A stretch of DNA of 64,000 nt from UBA1672 sp050633505 (GCA_050633505.1 JBOEGQ010000005.1:124001-188000), one strand, 5' to 3'. Counted from the first letter of the stretch, positions 9,881 to 18,542 are shown. Program-made: numbers and translations. Notes: generated by a model from the letters alone, not told the origin.

Positions 9881-11312
9881 AATTAAGTCAAAAAATATGG
9901 TGCTGGGCTTTCTCTTTGCCTTGTCCATATTTGGATTATCTCTCTTATATGCTCCTAAGAGGGCAGAAGCTTTGTGTTTTCTGTGTCAGCCTGCACTCGT
10001 AGCAGCAGAAGATATAATTTGGGAAGAGGCACGGGATGAGTTTGATGCGGAATTGGATGAGCAGTTCCGCCGTCTTGAAAGATTTATCATCCACACTATG
10101 TGGGAACAGAGTATCCTACCGGCAATGATGTTAGCGGCAGAGCAGTTTACAGCGGTGGCTTTGCAACAGGCAATGGCGATTGGAATGTTTATCGACGCCG
10201 AAAACCAGCTTGCTGCGCAACGTATGCTTCAAGAAATTCAGGCACAAGCGCATAAAAACTATCAGCCAAGTGAAGGATTGTGTGAGTTCGGATCTGTTAT
10301 GAAGAGCTTGGCTGCTAGTGAACGCCTTGGTGAGGCAACTGCTGTTGTTTTGAGCCAACGTTCACAAGACCGACAGCTGGGGCAGGTCGATACTATCGGG
10401 GCGTATGGTCATGAGATTGATAAGGGGGGACGTATCGGGCAATTCAGATCCGTCTTTTGTAATCCGGCTGATCGTAACGGTGTGACTGGTGATGGGGTAA
10501 CCAGCTATGAAGTGGTGTGTTATAACTTACACTCCGGTAACCATAATTACCGTGTACCGCGTATGGATATGGATATTGATTATTTTTCTCTGTTTGATGG
10601 ATCAAATAATCTTGGTATCGACTTTACAAATGAAGTCATTGTTGCTGCGGATGCGAGTGCTCCGGAGGATGGTGATATTCATAACGAAGATGAAGAACAT
10701 ATTTTTGCAATGGCGGCGAATTTGTATGGGTATGACAATTTTGCACGTATTCCGGCAATGCTTATTACCAATAAACCAGATAAGCATTTATCGGCGGCGC
10801 AGAAGGCGTATATGGATATGCGTTCTATTGTTGCAAAACGTAGTGTTGCAGAAAACAGTTTTTACGCGATTGCAGGTATGAAAACACAGGGTGTACAGCA
10901 TGAAAGATTGGATAGCTCAGGCAACCCTGTAACAGATGCTAATGGTCGAACAGTTATGGATCCTATTAGCTCCAGAGAGTATATGGAGAGTATTCTGGAA
11001 GGACTGGGTGTTCCGAATGCAGAGGTTGTTGATATCCTTGGAAATAGTCCGAGTTATTATGCGCAGATGGAGATCCTTACGAAAAAGATTTACCAAAGCC
11101 CTGACTTTTATACGAATCTGTATGATAAACCGGCGAATGTAAAAAGAAAAACGGTTGCGATGCAGGCGATTAAGCTAATGCAGAAATTTGATATGTTAAA
11201 GAGTTTTCTTCGTGGCGAGGCCTCTGTCTCTATTTTGTTAGAGCTAGCGATTGTTGAGCTGCAAGGAGAGATCGAAGACCAAATTATGGCGATCGGAGTA
11301 GAAGGCGGATAA
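9855..11312 (+). CDS. T4BSS-locus paralog 3 of 5, exported Cys-containing protein, unknown family
   Basis: A 485-residue homologue. It starts inside the end of paralog 2 (26-base overlap) with GGAGG at 9836-9840 upstream. The signal peptide ends near KRAEA and is followed by LCFLCQP. Conserved core: LAAQRMLQEIQAQAHKNYQP, SEGLCEFGSVMKSLAASER, MDMDIDYFSLFD, YMDMRSIVAKRSVAENSFYAI, PSYYAQMEILTKKIYQSPDF, then PANVKRKTVAMQAIKLM. Paralogs 3, 4 and 5 share the form SPDFYTNLYDKPANV or close to it, and LCEFG/ICEFG replaces FCWFG. No membrane segment apart from the signal is obvious. Nothing suggests an enzyme active site. The gene ends one base before the next start. Confidence 0.8.
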   Translation: MLPFLIRDRIKSKNMVLGFLFALSIFGLSLLYAPKRAEALCFLCQPALVAAEDIIWEEARDEFDAELDEQFRRLERFIIHTMWEQSILPAMMLAAEQFTAVALQQAMAIGMFIDAENQLAAQRMLQEIQAQAHKNYQPSEGLCEFGSVMKSLAASERLGEATAVVLSQRSQDRQLGQVDTIGAYGHEIDKGGRIGQFRSVFCNPADRNGVTGDGVTSYEVVCYNLHSGNHNYRVPRMDMDIDYFSLFDGSNNLGIDFTNEVIVAADASAPEDGDIHNEDEEHIFAMAANLYGYDNFARIPAMLITNKPDKHLSAAQKAYMDMRSIVAKRSVAENSFYAIAGMKTQGVQHERLDSSGNPVTDANGRTVMDPISSREYMESILEGLGVPNAEVVDILGNSPSYYAQMEILTKKIYQSPDFYTNLYDKPANVKRKTVAMQAIKLMQKFDMLKSFLRGEASVSILLELAIVELQGEIEDQIMAIGVEGG

Positions 11313-12707
11313 ATGTTTAAAAAGGCAAAAAAGTTTGTTTCTTTTAAAATTATGGTGTTGTCTTTTCTGGCAATCGCGTTTGTTGGTGCCTTGTCTTTCA
11401 GCATGACGATGACTGTCAAGCCAAAGCAGGCAGAGGCGATATGTTGTTCTGATTGTTGCCTTTGTATTATTTCCGCAACAATGGCGGATATTAGTGGCTG
11501 GTTCCAGGATTGGTTTCATATTAACTTATATACGTATATTCAACTGCAAATTCACCAGTATACTTGGTTTGACTGGGAATTCTGGGAGCAGAATATGTTG
11601 CCTTCCTTTATGCAAATGGGGGTTCAGCTTTCAACGGTCGGCATGCAGCAAGTGAGTATTATTGGTATGTTCATGGATGCAAAAGAACAGTTGGAAACGC
11701 AACGACTTTTACATGAACTACACGCACGTGCGCATAAGGATTACCACACAAGTGAAGGTATTTGTGAGTTCGGAACTCGGATAAAAAGCCTTGCTGCGTC
11801 AGAACGTAAAGGGGAAATGAATGCCTTGATCCTGAGTGAGCGTTCAACAGATCGATTTTTAGGCAATAAAGATGTCGGAAGCTCTTACGGAACGCAATCG
11901 GATGTTCGTATCCGTTTGGATCAGTATCAAACACAATTTTGTGATACGCACGATAATCAGGATGGTTTAAGTCTTCTTTGTCCGACATTACTTGCATCTG
12001 CCGGTACACCACCGACACAGGCAGAAAAGGATCGCTTTAATAAGGATATTGATTTTGAACGAACAGTTATGGATCCATGGACAATTGATTTTGATCTGAC
12101 AGATGATGGTGTTGGGAATGTGCCACCTTCAGAGGCAGATGAAGAAGTTGTCGCTCTTGCAAATAACTTATATGGCTTTGATATTTTTGAACGTCCCAGT
12201 TACGATCATCTTGAAAATCAACATGATGGTTCTGTAACCGAATTGCAGCAATCCTATCTTGATATGCGTGCTGTGGTTGCCAAAACAAAGGTTGCAGAAA
12301 ACAGTTTTAATGCGATTTTGGCTTTGAAGGGGAAGGGAACTTCCGGTACAGGTGCGGCCAGTTCAAGAGAGTTCATTGAAGCCTATTTGGTTGAGCTTGG
12401 CATGGAATCGGGCGATATTGATGAATATCTGGGAGAAGATCCAAGCTATTATGCACAGATGGAAATCTTGACCAAGAAGGCATACCAAACCCAGCAGTTC
12501 TACACTAATTTGTATGATAAACCAGCGAATGTGGAGCGTAAGGGTGTTGCGATACAGGCCATTGGTCTAATTCAGAAATTTGATTTATTAAAAAGTTATT
12601 TACGCACAGAGGCGTCTTTATCCATCTTGTTGGAGTTGAGTGTTCAACAACTCCAAAGGGAAGTTGAAGATAATATTCAGGCCTTTGAAGGCAAAATGAA
12701 TAACTAG
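11313..12707 (+). CDS. T4BSS-locus paralog 4 of 5, exported Cys-containing protein, unknown family
   Basis: A 464-residue homologue, the shortest of the five. The ATG follows the stop of paralog 3 directly, with AAGGCGG as ribosome site, so translation is likely coupled. The signal peptide ends near KQAEA and leads into the most cysteine-rich N-terminus of the set (ICCSDCCLCI). Conserved blocks: LETQRLLHELHARAHKDYHT, SEGICEFGTRIKSLAASER, FNKDIDFERTVMDPWTIDFD, YLDMRAVVAKTKVAENSFNAI, PSYYAQMEILTKKAYQTQQF, PANVERKGVAIQAI. The tail is predicted helical. Function is unknown. Context ties it to the secretion locus. Confidence 0.8.
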   Translation: MFKKAKKFVSFKIMVLSFLAIAFVGALSFSMTMTVKPKQAEAICCSDCCLCIISATMADISGWFQDWFHINLYTYIQLQIHQYTWFDWEFWEQNMLPSFMQMGVQLSTVGMQQVSIIGMFMDAKEQLETQRLLHELHARAHKDYHTSEGICEFGTRIKSLAASERKGEMNALILSERSTDRFLGNKDVGSSYGTQSDVRIRLDQYQTQFCDTHDNQDGLSLLCPTLLASAGTPPTQAEKDRFNKDIDFERTVMDPWTIDFDLTDDGVGNVPPSEADEEVVALANNLYGFDIFERPSYDHLENQHDGSVTELQQSYLDMRAVVAKTKVAENSFNAILALKGKGTSGTGAASSREFIEAYLVELGMESGDIDEYLGEDPSYYAQMEILTKKAYQTQQFYTNLYDKPANVERKGVAIQAIGLIQKFDLLKSYLRTEASLSILLELSVQQLQREVEDNIQAFEGKMNN

Positions 12708-12725
12708 AGGGTTTGAGGTATCAAT

Positions 12726-14666
12726 ATGTTTCGTTTGAAAAATAAAAAACCAAAAAATCTTTTACTCGCAGGTGGCCTTGTTGCGATAGGGCTTGGCGTT
12801 TCATTATATATGGCTGGTGGTTTCCCCGGTCTGTTCTCTGGCGAGTCCGATATTTCCGTGACATTGAAGGAATTTGAATATGATGCCTCTGTGGCTTATG
12901 AGCTATATGCGGATGGTCAGGTTGTAGAAGAGGGACACAATACTTTACCAAAGGGTGAGGCGCTGAGAATTCCGTTATCGGATGAGATTGCGCAAAAGGC
13001 AGGTGTCTTAAACTATAAAATGCGTGTAACCCCATCAGCGCAAGATCTGAAAGATACGGTTGAGCCGTTAGAATTTCTTGTTGATGTAGATACAAAAACA
13101 AACGACATCAATGTATCTGGTCGTGGTCTTGAAGACTTTTCGGATATATCCCTAAAAACGCAACAAATGCAGGATATGATTTCCGCTGATTGGGCCGGAA
13201 TGTTTTCCGCACAGGGGCTTAATAAATCCACGATAGAGGGGCAGGGTGCCGTTTCTTCACCATTTATTGAGCTTGCGTTCCAAAATGCCGGTATTGGCGC
13301 CGATTATGATCAGTTAGGCGGCGGAAAAATGGAAGTCTTTTTCGGTGATGGAAGTGCGATGGACATCAATGATGTGCAGGATCGCTATACTCTTTCTCTC
13401 ATTATGATGACTGAAGAACTATCTGCGGTTATGGTGATGCAGACACAGATAATCGGAATGTTTTTTGACGCTCGCATCCAGTTGCAAACACAACGTAAGC
13501 ATCAGGAGCTTATGGCGCGTGCGCATAAAGATTATCATCCGAGCGAGCAAATATGTCGTATCGGTACGTTTATGCGTAGTGTTGCACAGACAGAAAGCAA
13601 AGCGAAGATTAACAAAAAGGTTTTAAATAAGGTACTTATGAGCCGGTATCTTGGCGTTTTGGGAAGTGGCGCTGCATCTGGTGCAACGGTTGAACAAAGA
13701 TCCGAGAATTATGATTACCAGTTTGAATATTGCCACCCTTCCAGTAACAATGGCGCGGCCGATGGTTTGTGTGACATTGCTTCACAAGCTCCGGCAAGTC
13801 TAACGCCAGCCTTCTTTGATCGGATGAATCAGGATGTAGATTATGCCAGAACATTGGCGATTCCTTTAACGCTCGATGTTGACTTCTCAGACCGTGCAAC
13901 GGGCGCGACGGCGAATAATGATATTACGAATGATGAAGAAGCAGTTGTTGCTTTGGCCAAGCATTTATATATGCCAAATGTGTTTAGTACAGTTACAGAA
14001 GATAAAGTGATTAAAGATCCTCGTATCCATTATAATTCCAGAAGCTTTGCAGCCAAGATGAACGTTGCACATAGTTCATTTCTTCATATTGTCGGGATGA
14101 AGTCCAGTGCGCCGGAGGGCAATACAACAACGACAACGGCAACATCGCCTGCACCAACACCTGAGCTAGGACCTGCATCTGTATCAAATCGTCGTGACAG
14201 ACCGTTCGCGTATGATCTTGATGGTAACGGAACGATTGATGCCGGTGAATATGTAGAACGTCCTGTAAGGCCGTTAGATGAAGATTCCGGTTGGGCCTAT
14301 ATGAAGGCTTTATTCCGTGAATTTGGTATGACGGATGATGACGGCGATGGAAATTTGACCAATGAGATCGATGATATTTTAGGTGTAAGGCCGAGTTATT
14401 ATGCGCAAATGGAAGTTCTAACCAAGAAGATCTATCAAAGCCCGGATTTCTATACGAATCTATACGACAAACCCGCGAATGTGGAGCGTATTGGCGCTTC
14501 TATTGATGCCATCACTCTTATGAATCAAAGAGATCGCTTTGAATCTATGTTACGCCGTGAGATGCTAACTTCCTTATTGCTTGAAGAAGAGCTTACAAAG
14601 CACACAGAAGGCGTGAATGCCCGAGTTTACGAGCTTATGAGACGATCACAGTTCACGGACGAATAA
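12726..14666 (+). CDS. T4BSS-locus paralog 5 of 5, with extra N-terminal domain and EF-hand-like insert
   Basis: A 646-residue homologue, longer than the other four. It has an N-terminal hydrophobic anchor (LLLAGGLVAIGLGVSLYMAGG) but no early CxxC cluster. It carries instead about 200 extra residues with a beta-rich look before the shared core, which resumes near residue 230 (MQTQIIGMFFDARIQLQTQR, AHKDYHPSEQICRIGT). A second insertion before the conserved SYYAQMEVLTKKIYQSPDF region has the loop DLDGNGTIDAGE (residues 497-508), a textbook EF-hand pattern, and a second acidic loop DDDGDGNLTNE. It closes the five-gene operon. I infer a membrane-anchored, possibly calcium-binding member of the same assembly. 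No function is recognised. Confidence 0.8.
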   Translation: MFRLKNKKPKNLLLAGGLVAIGLGVSLYMAGGFPGLFSGESDISVTLKEFEYDASVAYELYADGQVVEEGHNTLPKGEALRIPLSDEIAQKAGVLNYKMRVTPSAQDLKDTVEPLEFLVDVDTKTNDINVSGRGLEDFSDISLKTQQMQDMISADWAGMFSAQGLNKSTIEGQGAVSSPFIELAFQNAGIGADYDQLGGGKMEVFFGDGSAMDINDVQDRYTLSLIMMTEELSAVMVMQTQIIGMFFDARIQLQTQRKHQELMARAHKDYHPSEQICRIGTFMRSVAQTESKAKINKKVLNKVLMSRYLGVLGSGAASGATVEQRSENYDYQFEYCHPSSNNGAADGLCDIASQAPASLTPAFFDRMNQDVDYARTLAIPLTLDVDFSDRATGATANNDITNDEEAVVALAKHLYMPNVFSTVTEDKVIKDPRIHYNSRSFAAKMNVAHSSFLHIVGMKSSAPEGNTTTTTATSPAPTPELGPASVSNRRDRPFAYDLDGNGTIDAGEYVERPVRPLDEDSGWAYMKALFREFGMTDDDGDGNLTNEIDDILGVRPSYYAQMEVLTKKIYQSPDFYTNLYDKPANVERIGASIDAITLMNQRDRFESMLRREMLTSLLLEEELTKHTEGVNARVYELMRRSQFTDE

Positions 14667-14682
14667 TTCCAACTGTTCAAAT

Positions 14683-14715
14683 GGGGGGGGGGCAAGTCAG
14701 AGAGCCCTGCCCTTT
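14683..14715 (+). terminator. Possible terminator with G10 tract between convergent genes
   Basis: The 55-base gap between paralog 5 and the convergent TcpQ-type gene begins with ten consecutive G (14683-14692). GGGCA at 14690-14694 can pair with TGCCC at 14708-14712, or GGGC with GCCC at 14704-14707, followed by CTTTC. The stem is short and the T run poor, so terminator function is uncertain. A G10 run is also a place where sequencing and replication slippage occur. Confidence 0.3.
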
Positions 14716-14721
14716 CTTCCC

Positions 14722-15228
14722 CTAATCTATCATTAGTTTAAGATGCGGTTGTGTTTCCAATGTATATTCTGGTGCCTGTTTCAGGCCTTTAGAAAATAGA
14801 ACATCAATTGCATTTTGAAATGTGCCGCTGATGAAAACGTCTTTATCAAGCCTTGTATTTTTATCTTGATTCCACACAAGCTCTATATTCTCAGTTGAGC
14901 TCCACTCTTGGAGGATATCTTCAAGCTTATTCCCTTTTTCCGCTCTCCAGATACGGATTTCACCGGATTTCGTTGTTCGGAAAGGAGAAGAGGGGGCGTG
15001 TTTATTCGCGATATCAGAGGCGTCTTGTTCTAGGTCTTGTAGATCTTCCGGTTGTTCTGTCGGTACCGTATCACTTTTTACACTCTCAACTACAGGCATA
15101 GCGCCTGAGTCCTTCTCAGGCGTTAGCCACATAATATCTTCTTTTGTGTGTGTTGCAGATGATGAAGGCTCGGGGCTATCCTCTAGTTCATCTTTTTTTT
15201 TTGCCCGCTTCTTCTGCGGCTGTATCAT
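14722..15228 (-). CDS. TcpQ-like C-terminal domain, likely second half of the upstream gene
   Basis: The frame from the ATG at 15226-15228 encodes 168 residues, ending in a domain (about 85-168) with EIRIWRAEKGNKLEDILQEW, VFISGTFQNAIDVLFSKGL and LETQPHLKLMID. This resembles the TcpQ C-terminal domain found in secretin partners such as TcpQ and PilL. The first codons overlap the last 41 bases of the upstream frame (15188-16831), and the in-frame text before KKKDELEDSPEP reads poorly as a protein start. A one-base change in the A10 tract at 15193-15202 would join both frames into one protein of about 700 residues reading EEAGKKKDELEDSPEP. I therefore think this is not an independent gene but the C-terminal part of one product made by slippage, or split by a mutation or sequencing error. 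Confidence 0.6.
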   Translation of the reverse strand: MIQPQKKRAKKKDELEDSPEPSSSATHTKEDIMWLTPEKDSGAMPVVESVKSDTVPTEQPEDLQDLEQDASDIANKHAPSSPFRTTKSGEIRIWRAEKGNKLEDILQEWSSTENIELVWNQDKNTRLDKDVFISGTFQNAIDVLFSKGLKQAPEYTLETQPHLKLMID

Positions 15229-16831
15229 TGGGGTCTATTTCATCTGTATTGTTTTCCAGATTATCAATGATTTCTTCAATGGGCGACGCTGGTTCGGCGC
15301 TTCCTTCTTGTTCTTCTGAGGACACAAAGATCTCATCTACCAAGTTTTCATCTTCTATTGTTGGAGGCTCTACAATGATCTCGGCCTTTTCCTCAATCTG
15401 TTCAACCAAGGCCTGATTCTCGATATCTTCGGCCGGTTTTTCTAATTGAGTTTCTTGAATGTGTTGATTGGAATTCTCATCAGACATTGCTTTTTGAGTT
15501 TCGTTCCAGTTGATGCTTTCTTTTGGTGCAGGGGCTACTTGTTCTTCTTGTATATCCTGAACAGCTTCTATGCTTTCTTCTTTTTGTTCGGGGATAACAA
15601 TGATTTCCTGAACGGCTTTACTCTCATCAGGGGTTGCATTGTCAATGGCAGGCTCCACAGGTGTTGTGTTCTCTTCTGTTGCCATTTTTCCTTTGATTTC
15701 TACAGTCTCAGAGATCTCTACTTCGAGCGTTGCTTCAGTTACAACCGGAGCTGCAATTGCCTTCAGCTGGATTGTCTTATCTTTAATTTCATATGCGATA
15801 TTTAAAGGGGTTAAAGCATCATCCAATACTTCGTTCCATGGTTTTCCGCCTTCCCATGAAATTAAGGACCCGGGGTTAACCCCGTTACCAAAAGAATAAG
15901 CATATCTGGCAGGAGCAATCTGTCCCAAAGCCAAAGCAAGAGGCATGTCAGATCCAAATCCTTCTATAACGTTAAATGCTTCACCCTTATTCCAGATAAT
16001 GGCCTCAGAAGGAGGAGCCGGTTCACTTGTCTCCGGTTGGTTTTCTTTTGCGGTTATGACATCATCTATATTGATGTCTGTAAGTGTTTCATCTGAGTCT
16101 GATGGTAAGGCAATGGGGGTAGGGGCCGCCTCTATGGGCTGTGCCTGCGTATCATTTTCTGATAGCGGGAAAGGATCGATTGTTGGCAGTTCGTTGATAT
16201 CGGGATTGCTTTCAATTTTCTCCATAGGCTGCTCAGCAGCAGCTTCGATGGTTTCAACTGTTTCGGCGATTGCCGTTTCAGTTTCAACTTCAACCTTTAT
16301 TTCTTCAATCGGCATTTCTTCTATTTGCGGTGCGTTAAGAACAGCCTCTGCCTCTTCTTTTGGCTCAACTGGAATTTCAATAAGGGGTTCTTCTTTTATC
16401 TCAATTTCCTGAACCGGAGGTTGCTCAGGAATTTCGATCATGATTTCTTCTTCTGCCTTTGGTGGTTCCGGCTGAAGTGGTGTTAATTCAGTCGGTGGCG
16501 CTTCCAAGACAGGTGGGGCTTCCAAGACAGGTGGGGCTTCAACCTGTGCCTCAATATTCTCGATTGGTTGAGGGGCTGGCTCTACGATGGTTTCAATAGG
16601 GGCCGGAAGAACCTCTCCTGTAACAGGGGCTGAAACTTCTGGAACCGGCGCTGGTAAAACTTCTGCAGGTGTGACTGGTGCCGGTGGTGTTTCCGGTACG
16701 ATAAGGGACTCTTCTATTTCTGCAGGAGGTGTCCATTCAAACCCGGCATGTACAGGTGATGTCATATAAAATGAAACGGCGGCAACAGGTAAACATGTTG
16801 ATAAAAGAAAGCGGCTGTATTTTGAAGGCAT
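15188..16831 (-). CDS. TcpQ/secretin-associated-like exported protein, ends at slippery A10
   Basis: A 547-residue protein with a signal peptide ending near SPVHA, a long Pro/Glu/Val-rich low-complexity region (about 35-270) including the near repeat VLEAPPVLEAPP, then a folded segment at about 275-355 (WNKGEAFNVIEGFGSDMPLA, PGSLISWEGGKPWNEVLDDA). This resembles TcpQ/STN-type modules that bind secretin-like rings. A second acidic linker follows. The frame stops four codons into an A10 run (GKKKR-stop), while the next frame carries a second TcpQ-like domain. The gene lies between icmT and the five-paralog block on the T4BSS strand. A role at the outer-membrane ring together with DotC/DotD/DotH is inferred. 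Ribosome site TAGGA is 8-12 bases before the ATG. Confidence 0.65.
   Translation of the reverse strand: MPSKYSRFLLSTCLPVAAVSFYMTSPVHAGFEWTPPAEIEESLIVPETPPAPVTPAEVLPAPVPEVSAPVTGEVLPAPIETIVEPAPQPIENIEAQVEAPPVLEAPPVLEAPPTELTPLQPEPPKAEEEIMIEIPEQPPVQEIEIKEEPLIEIPVEPKEEAEAVLNAPQIEEMPIEEIKVEVETETAIAETVETIEAAAEQPMEKIESNPDINELPTIDPFPLSENDTQAQPIEAAPTPIALPSDSDETLTDINIDDVITAKENQPETSEPAPPSEAIIWNKGEAFNVIEGFGSDMPLALALGQIAPARYAYSFGNGVNPGSLISWEGGKPWNEVLDDALTPLNIAYEIKDKTIQLKAIAAPVVTEATLEVEISETVEIKGKMATEENTTPVEPAIDNATPDESKAVQEIIVIPEQKEESIEAVQDIQEEQVAPAPKESINWNETQKAMSDENSNQHIQETQLEKPAEDIENQALVEQIEEKAEIIVEPPTIEDENLVDEIFVSSEEQEGSAEPASPIEEIIDNLENNTDEIDPNDTAAEEAGKKKR
15193..15202 (-). other. A10 slippery tract joining two frames of the TcpQ-type gene
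   Basis: Ten consecutive A on the coding strand (T10 on the plus strand), preceded by GGGC and followed by GATGAA. With ten A the upstream frame ends at TGA five codons on. With nine, or after RNA polymerase slippage by one base, it continues as KKKDELEDSPEP into the TcpQ-like domain. Runs of nine or more A are known sites of transcriptional slippage. A homopolymer sequencing error or phase-variable mutation would look the same. Confidence 0.6.
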
Positions 16832-17000
16832 ATCTGTATTCCTAAATTTCTTTGCAGGTTGTATACGATCAGATGCACTAATTTAAACACCGATCTTGGC
16901 ATCACCAAAGAAAAGGATATATTCGACTCCCTTATAATTCAAGTATTAAGTCGATACCCTTTAAGTACGAAACACAGTTTTCTTATTAAAAAATAGGATT

Positions 17001-17300
17001 CTACCCGTAATCTCTAAACTTATGTGCGTTCACGCTCAAATTTCCAGGACGGGCGCGGCCAATAATCCAACACCGTAATGAACGTAGTGCAGCAGGGAAT
17101 GTTAATCCCTTGTTTTCGAGCATTTTAAAAATATAGAAGACAATAAAAGACAAGATAATCGTTGACCATCTCAAATACACAAGCCATACGGGAATAAGGA
17201 AAGCAACGCGTGCATCAAATCCGAGGAAACGGATTGTTCTCATGGTATCACGCCAGTGCCAGTTAAGTTTTGCTTCCAGATTTTCGAGTTCTTGTGCCAT
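17001..17300 (-). CDS. icmT: IcmT (TraK), small T4BSS membrane protein
   Basis: A 99-residue protein with the family signature: NWHWRDTMRTIRFLGFDARVAFLIPVWLVYLRWST, matching the IcmT/TraK pattern of WRDS/T, RFFxxDARAAFPLLLFLLHIRWWT, followed by a hydrophobic helix and a C-terminal LENKGLTFPAALRSLRCWIIGRARP. IcmT is an inner-membrane component needed by Legionella and IncI systems, and its mechanism is not well defined. It lies between dotB and the TcpQ-type gene, as traK follows traJ in R64. The 170-base gap to the TcpQ-type gene holds no recognisable signal. Confidence 0.85.
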   Translation of the reverse strand: MAQELENLEAKLNWHWRDTMRTIRFLGFDARVAFLIPVWLVYLRWSTIILSFIVFYIFKMLENKGLTFPAALRSLRCWIIGRARPGNLSVNAHKFRDYG

Positions 17301-17390
17301 CTGTGCCTTTCTCTTATAAGAACGATATTATGTCCTACCTCATTCTATGGGGTAAAGACTTAATAAACCTTAAAAGGAACTTATCAATGA

Positions 17391-18542
17391 TTATGTACTA
17401 TTAGAAAGCACTAAATATGCGCGTCTGTCAATCAATCCTTCTTCGAAGGCGATTTCAGCAGATCGTTCCATCGTTTGGCCATATTGGTTAACCATACGCT
17501 GGATTTCGTTTGGCCATTTTGTGAAGTGCATATCCATGAGTTTTTCACGCACGTCATCTGGGAATTTCATCCATTCCCGCACACCACAGCGCCCTCCGCC
17601 GACACGCTGAACCAGAGCTTGCGTAACGATCAGGCGTAATGTTTCCATAAGGGCAATTGCGCGCTCTTCTCGTTCTTCCATCTCATAGGTTGAAAGCATA
17701 CGTTGAACCGTGTTCGCAACACCCAATGTGTGTGTCGTTGTATAAACGGCGTGCCCAGTCTGCGCGGCTTCGATCGCCGCACTGATTGTTTCGCGGTCAC
17801 GTGCCTCACCGACCAGAATAATTTCCGGCTTACGGCGTAGTGCATTTCTAACCCCGGCTGCGAAATCGGGAAGGTGGCGCGGTATTTCGGTTTGTGAAAC
17901 AAGAGAGCGAGGACTTTCAATTGTGTCGTAAACATATTCGATCGGTGCTTCATACGTGACCATTTTCCCGCACCCGCGTGGACGTTCTAGAATCATACGA
18001 TTCCCTGAGGCCAAAAGCGTACTTTTACCAGAACCCGTTGGGCCTGTGATGATAACCATGCCCTGACGCGGTGACCAAGCATCACGGATTTCTTGCTCAA
18101 TATTGAGGTCATCCATCGTTGGTGGTTCACTTGGCAGGCTTCTCATTGTGATCTGGGCACCATCTCGTCCCTTACAAAGGATAGCTGTGATATTTACACG
18201 GAAACGGATACGAGTGTAGCGGTCAGGTCTTATTTCATAGGAGACGTCCAAATCGTGTCCTGATGCCAAGCGTGCTTGTGCTTCCGCTCCATATAACCTT
18301 TCAAGAAAGACGGCCATATCCGCGGCATCCAGCGCGCGATATGTGCCCGGATATAACTCTCCGCTGATCTCATTGTAGATCGGGCGTTCGCTCTGAATTG
18401 TAATATCAGAAGAGTTCTGCTTCACGCTCCAAAGCAAGAAGTCATCAATATCTTCTGTTGTGAATCGTTGTGGTTCATCTGGCCAGGTCTGAGCTTGTGT
18501 ATCCTCAGCCTTGACAAGACTTACCGGCTTGCGGGCTTCCAT
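17391..18542 (-). CDS. dotB: DotB (TraJ), hexameric secretion ATPase of the T4BSS
   Basis: A 383-residue PilT/VirB11-like ATPase. Walker A GPTGSGKST at residues 167-175. An Asp box near TYEAPIEYVYD, a Walker B/catalytic region RRKPEIILVGEARDRETI, and the His box QTGHAVYTTTHTLG follow in the usual order. The length is close to Legionella DotB (377). DotB docks to the cytoplasmic face of the inner-membrane complex through DotO and powers assembly or transport. Neither partner is in this window. The gene overlaps dotC by 22 bases, supporting an operon dotD-dotC-dotB-icmT. Confidence 0.92.
   Translation of the reverse strand: MEARKPVSLVKAEDTQAQTWPDEPQRFTTEDIDDFLLWSVKQNSSDITIQSERPIYNEISGELYPGTYRALDAADMAVFLERLYGAEAQARLASGHDLDVSYEIRPDRYTRIRFRVNITAILCKGRDGAQITMRSLPSEPPTMDDLNIEQEIRDAWSPRQGMVIITGPTGSGKSTLLASGNRMILERPRGCGKMVTYEAPIEYVYDTIESPRSLVSQTEIPRHLPDFAAGVRNALRRKPEIILVGEARDRETISAAIEAAQTGHAVYTTTHTLGVANTVQRMLSTYEMEEREERAIALMETLRLIVTQALVQRVGGGRCGVREWMKFPDDVREKLMDMHFTKWPNEIQRMVNQYGQTMERSAEIAFEEGLIDRRAYLVLSNST

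Noticed and set aside
15945..16412. Ser/Gly-rich plus-strand frame opposite the TcpQ-type gene
   Set aside because: It is the complement of a Glu/Pro/Ala-rich low-complexity coding region and has no ribosome site or family likeness.
16500..16545. Short near-direct repeat in the TcpQ-type gene (VLEAPPVLEAPP codons)
   Set aside because: It is an internal low-complexity coding repeat, not a mobile or CRISPR repeat. No CRISPR array is present anywhere in the window.
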